Shown: positions 12,009-23,057 of the stretch, one piece after another | How the letters are laid out: each line of letters opens with the position of its first letter | Position numbering within the stretch: position 1 is the first letter of the stretch | Assembly (NCBI GenBank): GCA_017163975.1 | Contig: JAFFSR010000218.1 | Location: 4,901,501-4,965,500 of the forward strand | Direction of reading: 5' to 3' | DNA: 64,000 nt | DNA from: Anastatus disparis | Taxonomy: Eukaryota; Arthropoda; Insecta; Hymenoptera; Eupelmidae | Notes under the pieces: model-generated | Database searches by the model: none | Seen by the model: only the letters and a program-made list of their open reading frames with translations | What the model was told of the DNA's origin: nothing | Translations under genes and position numbers: made by a program

Positions 12009-14275
12009 TTATTTTTTAACATTTATTACAGCAGATTTTGAATAATTTGAAAAAATTTTACATTCTAATTTTTCCATGTCATATGGCTTATAGCAGTGGA
12101 ATTTACGTGTTCCAACAATTGTTTTTGCCGAACTAAAGCGATTTTCTAATTTTTTCTGATGATTTTTATATTCATTTAGTGAACAAAATTCAAAACTAAT
12201 TTTTTTTGAAGAAATCAGATGCCCATTCAAACAGTTTTTTTGTTGTAGTTATCGTCTTATCTTGTAAACTGGCTCTGTATGCATGTCTTTTCACACATCC
12301 ACCGATACCATCACAAGCACCTTTTCCGTGTGCAGTAGCGAAAAAATGCCATTCTGCATTGATTCCAAAATCTTTTTCATGATGCAGTAAATTTGATAAA
12401 TTGAATCTATTTTTGTACTGGGAGCCAGCTCCGTCCAAAAAATAATAAATTTTTTAATTTTTTGTGCACAAAACTTTCTTTTTAAAAACTCAATCATCTT
12501 TGAATTGTACAGATGCACTCCAGTGGCGTCGTGATTTTCGTATTCAGAGAAAACAACATAATTAATGTTTTTGATAACTTTATCCTGTTTGTAATAAATC
12601 ACGTATACATGTAACGTAGCTTGGTCTTTGCACCAATGTTGCGATTGTATAGCATCTTGTACATGAAATGAATAATTTTCAGAAAAATCTAAGGTTACAA
12701 TGAATTCTTCATCTTCAAGTTTTTCTTTTAGCTGTTCTAAATACGTTGCTTGAGTCTGAGCAATGAAATCATGTTTCAAAACATCGGGTAAATCGGATGC
12801 AAGATTTTTAAGAAAAATATTAACAGTCTCAGTTTTATGAAGTAATTGACATCTAAAAAAATAATTAGGTTGTAAAAGCTAATTATCATAAAATATATAA
12901 ATATATCTGTTAATATAATTACCTATCAGTTGTAAGCCATTGATTATAAGAAATTTTTTTAATTTTTAATTTTTGTAAAGACGTTTTCAAATCTTTAAAA
13001 ATTTGACGAGTACCAGGACATTTTTCACAATTTCCCAGAAAACATTCTTCAGATGGATTTAAACAACATATATTATTTAAGAATTCTCTATAAGTTAATT
13101 TAAAATCAGATTTTTTTCCAGAAAATGCTTCTTTGATTCCTCTAAATTTAAGTCGAATGTTGCCATGGATTTTGCAAACGCAAACATTATGCGTTCCTTT
13201 AGCACCAACTGGAATGCACTGTTGAGGTCTTAGCGTTTTAAAAGATGCCAATGAAATTTTTTCATTTGGATTTTTGCTCAAAAAATCTTCATGTAAATCT
13301 TTTATATTGCTTAACAACAAACGTTTCTAAAAAGAAATATTGCTTTTACATATAAAAAATATAAAAATCGAATTACATAAATTTCTCCAGAAAAAAAATT
13401 TAATTTTAAAAAATACCATAGAAATAAATTGACAACTTTCTGATTGTTTAAAAATCACTATCATTGTTTTTTTTTATATTGCTTACCGTTTCTAGATGTC
13501 TTTTGCCATCAACAATAACTGACTTGACATCTTTCACTCCTGGCATTACTCGGCTGACTTCATCCGAAAGAAAAAAATTATTAACATTTTCAACTAGATC
13601 TACACTCATAGCTCGACCTTTTCTTACGTCTGGCAGAACATCATGACCTTTATCATTATTCAACTTCTTTGCAGTAGAAACCATGCGCCTACTAACATCA
13701 AATACTTTCGCCGCTTTTCGAATTGACCATTCATTAGGTAATGTCATTAAAAGAACAATTTTTTGATGTCGAGTAGATGCGTGAGACAATGCCTCTTTGA
13801 CTTTACTTATCCATGTACAATTTTCAGATTTATTGAAGATATTCAAATTGCTACTATTAATTGTTTTCTGCAATATCTTCTGATCATCATTCGACAAATT
13901 AAGGAGCATCTTTTTTTAGCCGGAGCTGCAATCCATTCTTCAAATGAAGATGCTAATTTCTGTCTTTTGATATTATTATCAACAAATTTGCAGACAAAAT
14001 CTTCATCATTTTCTTCTTTTTCTGACTCCTCTATTTCATTATTTACTTCTTCTACGTGCTCTTTATTTTGCTTATTTGTTGTATTATTAACCTCAAATTG
14101 AATAGAATTTTTATTTAAATACAGTTGTCGTCTACAAGAAGCACAAACGAATAAACCAAATAAAGCACTGAACTTTGTGTCACGATTTTTTGATAAAAAA
14201 GTTAAATTTTTCCGAAAACAACTATGATTTTTTTTTTGGAATGGATTACAACACTTAGGGGTGGTGTCATGATGA
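12009..14275 (-). pseudogene. Transposase-like gene with two introns, three frame breaks
   Basis: Reading the minus strand, an open frame begins near 14,275 with a Cys/His-rich N-terminus (HHDTTPKCCNPF, later LFVCASCRRQLY), then an acidic linker and SFEEWIAAPAKK. The next part (13,909-13,490) contains a helix-turn-helix-like WSIRKAAKVFDVSRRMVSTA. Intron 1 starts at GTAAGC near 13,490 and ends at CTTTTTAG near 13,328. The next exon has CKIHGNIRLKF, CLNPSEECFLGNCEKCPGT and WLTTDR, with a GTAATT donor near 12,922. The last exon starts near 12,854 and has LDFSENYSFHVQDA, DGAGSQYKNRF and ATAHGKGACDGIGG. I recognise this as a widespread uncharacterised animal family; the spaced acidic residues suggest a DDE-like transposase, which is inference. 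Single-base breaks fall in homopolymers near 13,915, 12,440 and 12,205, so it is a pseudogene or the assembly has indels. Confidence 0.75.
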
Positions 14276-14420
14276 TAGCAATAACATTAATGAATATTAA
14301 CAAATGCATGTTTGATTTTGCAAAAGAAACGATTAGCTTTTGTTTATTAAGCGATTCAAATGCGGCCGCGAGCAACAAAACCGTTTTCACTGTCGCGTCT
14401 ATCATCGCTACGTGATATTC

Positions 14421-14865
14421 AAAAATTTGTAAATCTTTTCCTAATAGAGATCCCCAAATTTTATTGCGATTATAAGTAAAGGAAGGTCTAAGGAATAAAT
14501 GATTAGAGAAAAAAAATTTCCTAGCCCTACGAGAAGTGTCATAAATTTCAATTTATTTATTGCAAAACTAATTTTTTATTAATAATTAATATTTTTTTAA
14601 TTTATTTATATTCTATTCGATTCTTTAGCTATTTTTGAATTTGTAAATAAAATTTCGTTAACTTTTATCTGATAGTCTCTGAGTAATCGTGTTTTGAAAA
14701 AAAAGTGCTTAGAGGTTAGTTTGCTAATAACTTTTAGAAGAATGAAAATTTTCAAAAATTACTTTAGGACTTTATTTTTAACATATAAACCTTTAACAAT
14801 TTGCAAAAAAAACTATTAAATTTATACGGTGGGTTTTTAGTGGCCCGTTTCAGGTAGCCTGACTC
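14421..14865. repeat. Right terminal inverted repeat of the DNA transposon
   Basis: Reverse complement of the left repeat. Its tip reads GGTGGGTTTTTAGTGGCCCG then TAGCCTGACTC. The flanking bases (ATACA) do not copy the left flank. Confidence 0.88.
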
Positions 14866-16362
14866 ATACATAAAAATTAATACATATTATTGAAATTTTA
14901 CTGTAGGATCACAGTGTAAAATGCATTAATTTTTATGCAAATTGACATTAAATTTAATAAACATTAATTTTTATGCATATATTTTAACTTCACTTTAATG
15001 GTCCGAATACATTAAATTTCATGTCAAAATTTCGTTGAAAATTGAAATAAATTCATTAAATTTTATGTCTTTTTCAACATTGTATATACGGTCGTATACA
15101 TACATGATAAAACAAAATAAATACAAATAGTTATTTAACAGAAAGACGTATGATTTTTTAATATTCAATAAACAAACGTAAAATTTTACATATGTGAAAA
15201 TCCCAATAAATTAAACATATCCGCTTTAATCCCCTTTTAGAAAAATCTAAAATACACCCATTATTAACTAAACTTTATTACCTATAGTCCCTTTTAAAAG
15301 GTAGGAGTGTAACACAATAAAGTTTTATTTGTTCAATTGACCCAGCAATTAACAGTTACTTTAGAAAATTGAAAGTCCAAAGTGAACGTTAATGCTAGTT
15401 TTCTGAGAAAGTTTAATTTGCTTTTGATAATGGCTTTATCGAACTTTTATTCTGTATCTATAGGAAGTAAATTGTTAAAATGTCGACTTGTTTGATATAA
15501 AAAGTATTACAAGCTTTTTTCAGGTTAATATGAATAGTTAATAAAGTATGTAATAAAATCATTTGATTATATCAAAATTAGTATATAATTTCCATGATTT
15601 ACAAAAAATTTCCATTAAATTAAAAAAAAAGTAGTACATAATATAATCAGAGAAACACCAAAAGTAGTAAAAAAACAATAAAAAAACTCTAAATTACTAA
15701 GTCAGCTAAAAAAGAAAAACACGCGCGTACAAGTTCACGGTCAGATGAAAATATTTCCATCACGTTTCTACGTTCATCAGTGTACCGAAATAAAAAAAAA
15801 TAATAAACAAAAGAGAAGATATGCGAGTGAATTTATCTATAATCTCAAAAGTTTTAAAGTAGGCGACGGAGATCTACATACGGTTACAAGATGCACTTTC
15901 TAGCACAGAATCATATTATACGTACAGTGCTATATATATATATATATATATTGTATACTTTCTTGCGTATGCTATCAAGGTATTTGTAAATGAACGAATT
16001 TCAAGAAATGATAAACAAATTTCTTTTTTTTGGGGGATATTTGTTGAATTGAAAATTTTAAACTTGTACTTTTATTTTAAGTGATGTGGTTCGTACATTA
16101 AAATTTGTTAAGATAAATAATGCGTTTTTAAATAAAATAATATGACTCGAAAAATGTTCAAATTATTTTTTCTACTTCCATTAACGTTCGATCAGATACT
16201 GCTGCAATGACATGAAAGATGGATTTGGAAAGTATGTTATATGACGTTATTTTTATGGTAAACACTATAAGCATTATTTAAATTTTGTTAAATGATTATT
16301 TATCGAACCCTCATTGAATATTGATGTAAGTATTTTAGCAAATAAACATATGATATGGACAA

Positions 16363-16423
<61 letters not shown>

Positions 16424-17970
16424 TTTTTTCAGTTGAGCGCAAATAAAACATAATCTATAATTGTGAAAATGAATTTTTATGATTTCTTAATAAATTAAGA
16501 CTTGTGTTTATGTAACTTATTTTTGTGAACTAGATGTCCTAATTACCTCACTTCACCTATATAAGTCGATATTCTTGCTACATAATAAGTTTATAAATAT
16601 CTTAATCAATTTTTTATTTATGAAGTCAAATTGATTTCGATACAGGATATGTTTTTATAAACATATTATCTAAAAAAAATATTGAGTAAACTAAAATTAA
16701 TTTTCTCCATCTACTTTCTTGAATTATGAGGTTATTTAAATATTATATAAAATTGTTTATCTATATCTCATATGAATAAAAATAGTGAGTTTATATAAAA
16801 ATTTTACAAAAAGGCTTATTAATAATTTTTTTGGAATACAATATAAAATATACAAACAAAATATTCTTATACTTATCTTTATTTAAAAAAAAAGTAGGGA
16901 AAACATCTATGTTCTCACATCATATGAAGATTGCCCGTGCATTTGGTTATAACATACCCATAACAAGTGCTTGCAGAAATTCGCGGTGTAAAATGTATGT
17001 CGTAACAGCCATAAAATTGCGCCAACATTAATGGACGTATACAAGTAACAACGTTGATTTCTCGCTCTTTCATATATATACTTTTAACCTCGAGTTTTCA
17101 ATACGTATAATCTGTAAAAGCAAAATATAATCGGCGCCTAAATTAGAAAGCAATTGTTCATTACTTTAAGAGAAAAAAAGAGGAAAATAAAAGAAATCGC
17201 TTTTCTGTTACATCCTCAGCCAGTACTTCCGGTCGCGATTTGTGTCTATATAATGGCTATATAACCTATTGTCTTTAGGAAAAAAGATAATATATTCATT
17301 CGATTCTTAATCGTTGGAGTTTTAAAGTGAAAGATTGATTGTTTTGTTTCGGATAATATGTTAAGAAACACAGATGCATTTAAAATAAGATGTAAGTGTG
17401 CCAGTTTCGTTTTCGTAATGAAATTTTTAGTGTAAAAGCATTTTTTTTCTTTGTTTTGTTAAAATAAATTCTTTTTTTTTTTTTTAATAAATCTAATTCA
17501 TTTTTAAAAATCAAAGATTTACATTTAAATTATGTTATATTATTCTTAATATATATTTATTTATTAAAATTTTCCATTAAATAAAATACAAAACTTCAAT
17601 TTTTTCACAAATCTAATTTTATATTCTTAAAAATAATTTAACGCAATCACTCACGAATACATTAAAACTATATATATTTTTTAGAAAAGTTTTATTTTAC
17701 TTGTTTATGTACCACATTAATATTTTACAGTAACAAATTAAACTGCAAACAAAAGCTTAATGATATTATATATATATGACAAAAACATGTCTTCGCAGAA
17801 GCATTTCGTTTTTAAACAGTATCGGTTGTGATAATACATGTATAAGAGTTACAGAGTTATAAATAGATTGTTAATAATTTTTTTACTATTATAAAATTTT
17901 GGTTACGTAGAAAAAATAAAAAAACGTACATTACATTATCTATTAAATTCTCAATTCACTGGAACTATAA
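14866..17970. other. AT-rich stretch without a recognised gene
   Basis: No long reading frame and no array hairpins. Seen here: repeated CATTAATTTTTATGCA palindromic pieces at 14,920-14,980; TA microsatellites at 15,931-15,951 and 16,364-16,420; a TATA-rich piece (GTCTATATAATGG, 17,247-17,265) not followed by a convincing exon; and a 66-codon frame at 16,831-17,031 that I judge to be chance. Confidence 0.55.
16364..16420. repeat. (TA)n microsatellite
   Basis: About 28 uninterrupted TA dinucleotides. A shorter run lies at 15,931-15,951. Confidence 0.95.
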
Positions 17971-18053
17971 ATTTTATTCGTTAGCTTCCTCCAATTCATA
18001 GTATTTCATATTACTATATATTCAATACTTTTTCATATTTCATATTACAGAAT

Positions 18054-19505
18054 TTAAGCTTGACTACTACTTTGTTCTTCCATTTCTGCGTTTTCATCAT
18101 TTTTATGAATAAATTCATGTAATAAATAGTACAAATTATTTTGTTTGGATGTATTTTCTATTGAATCAGGCTGCCCTACAATCTTACAAAAATGTTTTTT
18201 GATTATTTCAATATTATTCCCCGATAATCCAAATTGTTGAAGAAAAAATTCAAAAGAATACCAATCCTCATTTTTTATCAATGTTAAACAAATCTGAAAT
18301 CCCATATCAGAGGAGAAAAGCGTTTTCTTATATATTGAAGCTGCATCTTCCAAAATTAATTTAATATTCTGATCATCTTCAATCTCAAATAGTTCAGGCA
18401 ACAATAATCTATTACGATTAATATTATCCATGAAACATTTTTTAAATTTTTCAGGACTTTGCTTCCAAAATATTGCGAACAAATTTCGATAATCACAATA
18501 TTCAAAGCCTTTTTTTGCCCAAGCAATAATTGCATTCAATAAAAGTTCAAAATCGTATGCGCAAAGAAAAGGGATTGCATACTCTATTATCTTCATAAAA
18601 AAATTTTGCCAAGGCCAGTTTAAAAGAAAAGCTAGTACATAATAAGCATTATGTTGCAGCATTAAAATTAGTTGATATTTATTCATCTGCAAAAGTAAAA
18701 AGCAAAAAACATCAATATATTCTCTATGATTTCCACGGACTCCTAAATCATATTCAATATAATTGAAAGCTCTATAATGAATTGCGACAATTTCAGCTGA
18801 TCTTAATAAAGATTCCCTTTTTTCTTTCAGGGAGAGCTTTTGATAAAAATACTCGGTCGCCGCCATATTACCAGCAAATGTTGCATTTTGAAATGCACGT
18901 TGATAACTGGTACTGTTTGGATGACACTCACTTGATTCATAGGAATAAGGAAAACCTTTGATCCCTTTATCATTACTCCAATAAACTAATAATGGTTCGT
19001 CGCCCATTTCATCAGGATTGTCAAAATGGTTCTTAAGATTTATTGTCGACTGCATCTCGTACCACAAAATTGAGATGTTAGCTTCAAAACAGTAGATGTA
19101 TGCTAATTTATAACGTATAATGAGATCAATACTATCGTCTCGAATTAGTATTTCTGCTGTTCTTTTCCTGTCTATCTTTCCTTCGTGTGTCCAGTGAAGC
19201 TTGTTTAAATATTTTGCAATACATTGTTTAGGTATATACTCTAGGTGAAACTTTAACCATTTTATCAGTTCAAAACCTACTAACTTTATAAAAGGTATTA
19301 TTTTCTTTTTCACTTTAAGGGGCAATGGAAGCATTTCCACCTTTTTTATTACTTTTTTTTCTACATTTAGCCATAAACGATGACTTAAATAATTCTTACG
19401 ACCAGTTTTCACCACCTTTTCAATATCTTTAAATTCATACCACAAACTTGTAGCTATTTTCACAAGATTTATATGTTCAAGTGATGGCGTTAAATACAAA
19501 GGCAT
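18054..19505 (-). CDS. Uncharacterised helical-repeat protein, paralogue 1
   Basis: 483 codons from the ATG at 19,505. I do not recognise a named function. The frame stays open upstream of this ATG and encodes a hydrophobic run (residues SQILGILIILH). A possible acceptor, TTTACAG ending at 19,551, lies in phase 0, so a short upstream exon may supply the true start and complete a signal peptide or membrane anchor. Residues about 35-85 are Lys-rich (NVEKKVIKKVEMLP). Next comes a block around RTAEILIRDDSIDLIIRYKL, and then AFQNATFAGNMAATEYFYQ, which has an ankyrin-like helix-turn-helix look, followed by further leucine/tryptophan-rich helical segments. It resembles, from memory, large lineage-expanded protein families in arthropods with degenerate ankyrin-like repeats; that is a weak inference. 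The neighbouring gene is its tandem paralogue. The frame is intact. Confidence 0.75.
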   Translation of the reverse strand: MPLYLTPSLEHINLVKIATSLWYEFKDIEKVVKTGRKNYLSHRLWLNVEKKVIKKVEMLPLPLKVKKKIIPFIKLVGFELIKWLKFHLEYIPKQCIAKYLNKLHWTHEGKIDRKRTAEILIRDDSIDLIIRYKLAYIYCFEANISILWYEMQSTINLKNHFDNPDEMGDEPLLVYWSNDKGIKGFPYSYESSECHPNSTSYQRAFQNATFAGNMAATEYFYQKLSLKEKRESLLRSAEIVAIHYRAFNYIEYDLGVRGNHREYIDVFCFLLLQMNKYQLILMLQHNAYYVLAFLLNWPWQNFFMKIIEYAIPFLCAYDFELLLNAIIAWAKKGFEYCDYRNLFAIFWKQSPEKFKKCFMDNINRNRLLLPELFEIEDDQNIKLILEDAASIYKKTLFSSDMGFQICLTLIKNEDWYSFEFFLQQFGLSGNNIEIIKKHFCKIVGQPDSIENTSKQNNLYYLLHEFIHKNDENAEMEEQSSSQA

Positions 19506-19732
19506 TGTATGCAAAATTATCAGTATGCCTAATATTTGAGAAAATGAGATCTGTAAATGTTGCACAATAAAGTTGTTGATGTTAAAATAAATATTCAAAG
19601 TTTCCTTGGACCTAGTTTAATATGATTACAAAAGATTCAAATAGTATAGCTCATCATCACTATTAACTACCAGCAAGTTTGTGTATTAGCTATAGTTAGT
19701 ATATTACTAAAATTATCTAACAAACTAACACT

Positions 19733-19744
19733 GCTTTTATACTC
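19733..19744 (-). promoter_or_regulatory. TATA box of paralogue 1
   Basis: Minus-strand GAGTATAAAAGC. The paralogue has GAGTATAAAGG at the equivalent place, within upstream sequence that is still alignable, including the GTATATTAAA-type tract further upstream. Confidence 0.6.
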
Positions 19745-20233
19745 AAGTGATTTCATATTTGCGGATTAACAATCAGCTTACGTCTAATACCCTTATAATA
19801 CCCACGCAGGTGGCGCCTCTAAGCGGTAAATTAAACAAGCTTTTGTAGGAATTTTGAGGATTACATTAATTTTTCTCATTTACTTAGATTGATCATAAAA
19901 TTGAGAATAATTTAATATACTCTAATACAAATATTTATTTTTTTTACGTATTTTGTAAATTCCTAAGTAAAGTCAAAACTTGGATAATAACTAATAAACT
20001 TCACTCAGGGATTAATTACTTTCTATGAAAGATTTGTATTCACTTATGGACAATTGAAATTGTTGGTGCATTAATGTATAATTTAATTTTTTATAAAATT
20101 ATATATACAGACAATTAAATATAAAGTTCTTGTACATTACTTTTTCTTAAGTATTTGTATTCAAATTTTCAGTACAGATGCATTACGTTTCATATTGTAC
20201 ACAATCGATTTTATATCGGAGTATTTTTTTTAA

Positions 20234-20379
20234 TTGAAACTTCTTTACCGACGGTATACTACTCCCATAAACAATGTATAAAAAAAAATTATAAGGGAGT
20301 GAATTGATTTCGTGACGCTAGATGCAACGGAACTAATGAAACGGAAGTGTATGTATATAGGGGACGCGTCCGCGCCTTC
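20234..20379. repeat. Inverted repeat flanking paralogue 2, left copy
   Basis: About 145 bp reading TTGAAACTTCTTTACCGACG through AACGGAACTAATGAAACGG to GTATGTATATAG. It matches the reverse complement of 22,910-23,056 with modest divergence. The two copies enclose the whole second paralogue. Confidence 0.85.
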
Positions 20380-20811
20380 ACGGCAAAGCAAAGTATTTTT
20401 TTTTTTTTTTGTGAAAAGATACATAAATCAACTTTTCGGTAATTATTAAATTTTATTTACATGTATATTATAAGTGCATTAAATTTAATAACAATTTTAA
20501 CAATCATAACTTATGTTTACTTTGTTAATTTAACAGAAAAATCATATTTGAAAACTAAAACAGATTTATATAAAATCTTGAGAAGGGACTTCATAATAAT
20601 AAAATTTTTTGTTAATTATATTATTAATCTGTTGTTACTAAACGTCAAAATTTTTACTAATTTATGTATTATTAGTAATTTACTATATTTTATACTTATA
20701 TATTCATACAATAATTCCATTTGTAAAATAATATAGTATTAATTCACTCATAATAAAAATTTAGTTAGAACTTCACCAGTATGTGAAATATTACTTAATT
20801 CGCTTCTTAAT
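20380..20811. other. AT-rich gap between the inverted repeat and paralogue 2
   Basis: A 91-codon plus-strand frame (20,461-20,736) is made almost wholly of Ile, Leu, Asn, Tyr and Lys, as expected from chance translation of AT-rich DNA. I see no splice signals or homology to support it. Confidence 0.5.
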
Positions 20812-20915
20812 TTTTATTAATGCTTTTTGTTATTCGTTAACTTCCTCCTACTCATAGTATTTCGTATTACTTCATTACATGGAATCTTACTTTTCCATAT
20901 TTTATATTACAGAAT

Positions 20916-22379
20916 TTAAGCTGGGCTACTACCTTGTTCTTTTATTTCTTTTTTTCTATCATTTTTTTTAATAAGTTCACGTAATAATTGAATAAAATTA
21001 TTTCGTTTAAACAATAGATATTTCATAGAATCAAATGGTTCTACAGCCTCCAAAAAAAGTTTTCCAAGTTCTACTATATCATTCTCTGATGATGCACATA
21101 GCTGAATGAAAAATTCAAAAGAACACCAATCATTTTTTTTAATCAGCAATAAACAAATTTTAACTCCCACATCAGAAGAAAAAAGTTCTTTCTTGTCTGT
21201 TAAAGTTAAATCCTCCAAAATTAATTTCATGTTCTCTCCATCTTTAATCTCAAATAGCTCAAGCAACAATCCACTATATTTAATATGTTTTGTAATATGT
21301 TTCTTTAATTTTTCAGGACTTTGCTTCCAAAGTGTTGTAAAGAAATTTTGATAATCATAACATTCAAAGTCTTTCTTTACCCAAGAAATAATTGTAGACA
21401 ATAACCCTTTAAACTCGAACCCATTAAGATAAGACCATGAATACTGTACTATCTCGATAAAAACATTTTGCCAAGGCCTATTCAAAAGAAAAGTTAATAC
21501 ACAAAAAGTATAACGTTGCAGTATTAACATTCGTTGATATTCATCCATCTGCGAGAGTAAAAAATAAAAGACATCTACATATTCTCTTAAATTTGCATTG
21601 TCCAAAAAATTGTAATACATTTTACTTTCAAGATAGTAGAAATTGCCAAAATTAGTTGCGACGTAATTAGCTGAATTTAATAAAGACTCTTTTTTTTTTT
21701 CCAAAGAGAGCTTTTGATAAAAATACTGGAGTGCAGCTTTATTACCAGCTAATGCTGCATTCTCGAACGCCTGTTGATAACGAGTTCTAATTGAACAGCA
21801 AATGCTTAGATATTTAGAACAGCGAAAACCTTTAATCCTTTTATTATTACCCCAATAAACGGTTAATGGTTCATCGTCCATTTCATCGGGATTCTCGAAA
21901 CGATTAATAACATTGATATTTGACTGTATCTTATACCACAAAACTGAGATGTCAGCTTCAAAACAGTAAATGTATGCTAATTTATAACGTATACTGGCAT
22001 CAATACTATCGTCTCGAATTAGTATTTCTGCTGTTTTTCTCCTATCTATCTTTCCAAGTTGTGTCCAATGAAGCTGATTAAAATTTCTTATAATATGCCG
22101 TTTGCATACATACTTGAAGTGAAACATGAACCATTTTATCAGTTCGTAACCTACTAACTTTATAAAAGGTATTATTTTCTTTTTCACTTTAAGGGGCAAT
22201 GGAAGCATTTCCACCTTTTTTATTACTTTTTTTTCTACATTTAGCCATAAAGGATGACTTAAATAATTCTTACGACCAGTTTTCACCACCTTTTTAATAT
22301 CGTCAAATTGATCCCACAATTTAACAGCTATTTTCACAAAAATTATATGCTCAAGTGACGGTACAATATTCAAATTCAT
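20916..22379 (-). CDS. Uncharacterised helical-repeat protein, paralogue 2
   Basis: 487 codons from the ATG at 22,379; about 1.4 kb separates it from paralogue 1. The order of segments is the same: SLEHIIFVKIA, a Lys-rich block NYLSHPLWLNVEKKVIKK, RKTAEILIRDDSIDASIRYK, a DEMDDEPLTVYW strip, an ankyrin-like AFENAALAGNKAALQYFYQK, then leucine/tryptophan-rich helices and a polar C-terminus. Upstream of the ATG the frame is open to a stop and encodes LIIIILSILIILQT after a possible acceptor (ATATTAG, AG at 22,422-22,423) in phase 0, as in paralogue 1. The Lys-rich block is almost identical in DNA to paralogue 1 while the rest differs widely. Function unknown. The frame is intact, so both copies are probably functional. 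Confidence 0.75.
   Translation of the reverse strand: MNLNIVPSLEHIIFVKIAVKLWDQFDDIKKVVKTGRKNYLSHPLWLNVEKKVIKKVEMLPLPLKVKKKIIPFIKLVGYELIKWFMFHFKYVCKRHIIRNFNQLHWTQLGKIDRRKTAEILIRDDSIDASIRYKLAYIYCFEADISVLWYKIQSNINVINRFENPDEMDDEPLTVYWGNNKRIKGFRCSKYLSICCSIRTRYQQAFENAALAGNKAALQYFYQKLSLEKKKESLLNSANYVATNFGNFYYLESKMYYNFLDNANLREYVDVFYFLLSQMDEYQRMLILQRYTFCVLTFLLNRPWQNVFIEIVQYSWSYLNGFEFKGLLSTIISWVKKDFECYDYQNFFTTLWKQSPEKLKKHITKHIKYSGLLLELFEIKDGENMKLILEDLTLTDKKELFSSDVGVKICLLLIKKNDWCSFEFFIQLCASSENDIVELGKLFLEAVEPFDSMKYLLFKRNNFIQLLRELIKKNDRKKEIKEQGSSPA
22149..22293 (-). repeat. Near-identical patch shared with paralogue 1
   Basis: These 145 bp match 19,276-19,420 with about one mismatch (AAAGG versus AAACG in the reading shown), whereas the flanking coding sequence of the two genes differs much more. 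This is the pattern expected of gene conversion or very strong local constraint. Confidence 0.8.
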
Positions 22380-22680
22380 CGTCTGCAAAATTATTAGAAT
22401 ACTTAATATTATAATTATTAACTAATATAAATATTAAAGTAAAAATTGTATAATATTTGCAGTAAGAATACAGCTTTAGATATCGTGAAAACCAGATCGG
22501 CTAAATTGCACTTTAGAATTCTTTATTCGAAAATAAATATTCAAAGTTTCTTCAGTTCGAATTCAAACGGATTTCAAAAGATTTATATAGTGTGCTTTAT
22601 CACCATTAATTTAGTAACTATCAGCAAGCTTGTATACTGAGCTATAGTCAATGTACTACTGAAGTTCTCCAACAAACTGC

Positions 22681-22690
22681 CTTTATACTC
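22681..22690 (-). promoter_or_regulatory. TATA box of paralogue 2
   Basis: Minus-strand GAGTATAAAG at the position equivalent to the TATA box of paralogue 1. Flanking pieces such as TAGTGATTTCATA (plus strand) are shared. Confidence 0.6.
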
Positions 22691-22909
22691 TAGTGATTTC
22701 ATACATTTGGCTTATGTATCGGCTTAACGCTTAATGCTTTAACAGCATCCACCCAGATAGCGCCTCCCAAGTTATAAATTAAGAGAAACTTTAAGAATTA
22801 CATTAATATTTTTTATTTACTTAGATTGATCATAGATTGAGAATGGTTTAATATACTCTAATACAAAATTTATTTTTTTTTAGTATTTAGTACCTTGATT
22901 TACATATAG

Positions 22910-23056
22910 TAGGCGCAAACGCTCCTTCTATATACATACACTTCCGTTTCATTAGTTCCGTTGCATGTACCGTCATGACATCAATTCACTCCCGTATAAA
23001 TTTTTTATAACGTCTCTTATGGGAAGTGTATACCGTCGATAAAGAAGTTTCACTTA
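22910..23056. repeat. Inverted repeat flanking paralogue 2, right copy
   Basis: Reverse complement of 20,234-20,379. It ends at AAGTTTCACTTAA, whose TTAA is also the target site of the next element. Together the two copies could be terminal repeats of a 2.8 kb element or a relic of an inverted duplication. Confidence 0.85.
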
Positions 23057-23057
23057 A

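Larger units (their letters stand above)
11386..14865 (-). mobile_element. DNA transposon with about 445 bp terminal inverted repeats
   Basis: The ends GAGTCAGGCTA...GGGCCACTAAAAACCCACC (left) and GGTGGGTTTTTAGTGGCCCG...TAGCCTGACTC (right) are inverted copies that stay similar for about 445 bp (11,386-11,835 and 14,421-14,865). The 3,480 bp element carries one minus-strand transposase-like gene with two introns. The D copy of the flank has GCTTA at the same point but continues into unrelated sequence, so A and D part exactly at the left end. I see no clear target duplication (GCTTA on the left, ATACA on the right). The superfamily cannot be fixed without a search. Confidence 0.88.
17970..19745 (-). 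other. Transcription unit of the first paralogue
   Basis: A minus-strand TATA box (GAGTATAAAAGC) lies at 19,733-19,744, which would put the RNA start near 19,711. The polyadenylation signal AATAAA reads on the minus strand at 17,973-17,978. The second paralogue has the same layout (TATA 22,681-22,690, signal near 20,812), so promoter, coding region and 3' untranslated region were duplicated together. Confidence 0.55.

Noticed and set aside
16831..17031. 66-codon frame and the TATA-rich piece near 17,250 as a gene
   Set aside because: No matching exon, splice site or signal nearby.
20461..20736. 91-codon membrane-like frame
   Set aside because: It is made of AT-rich codons only, in low-complexity DNA, with no other support.
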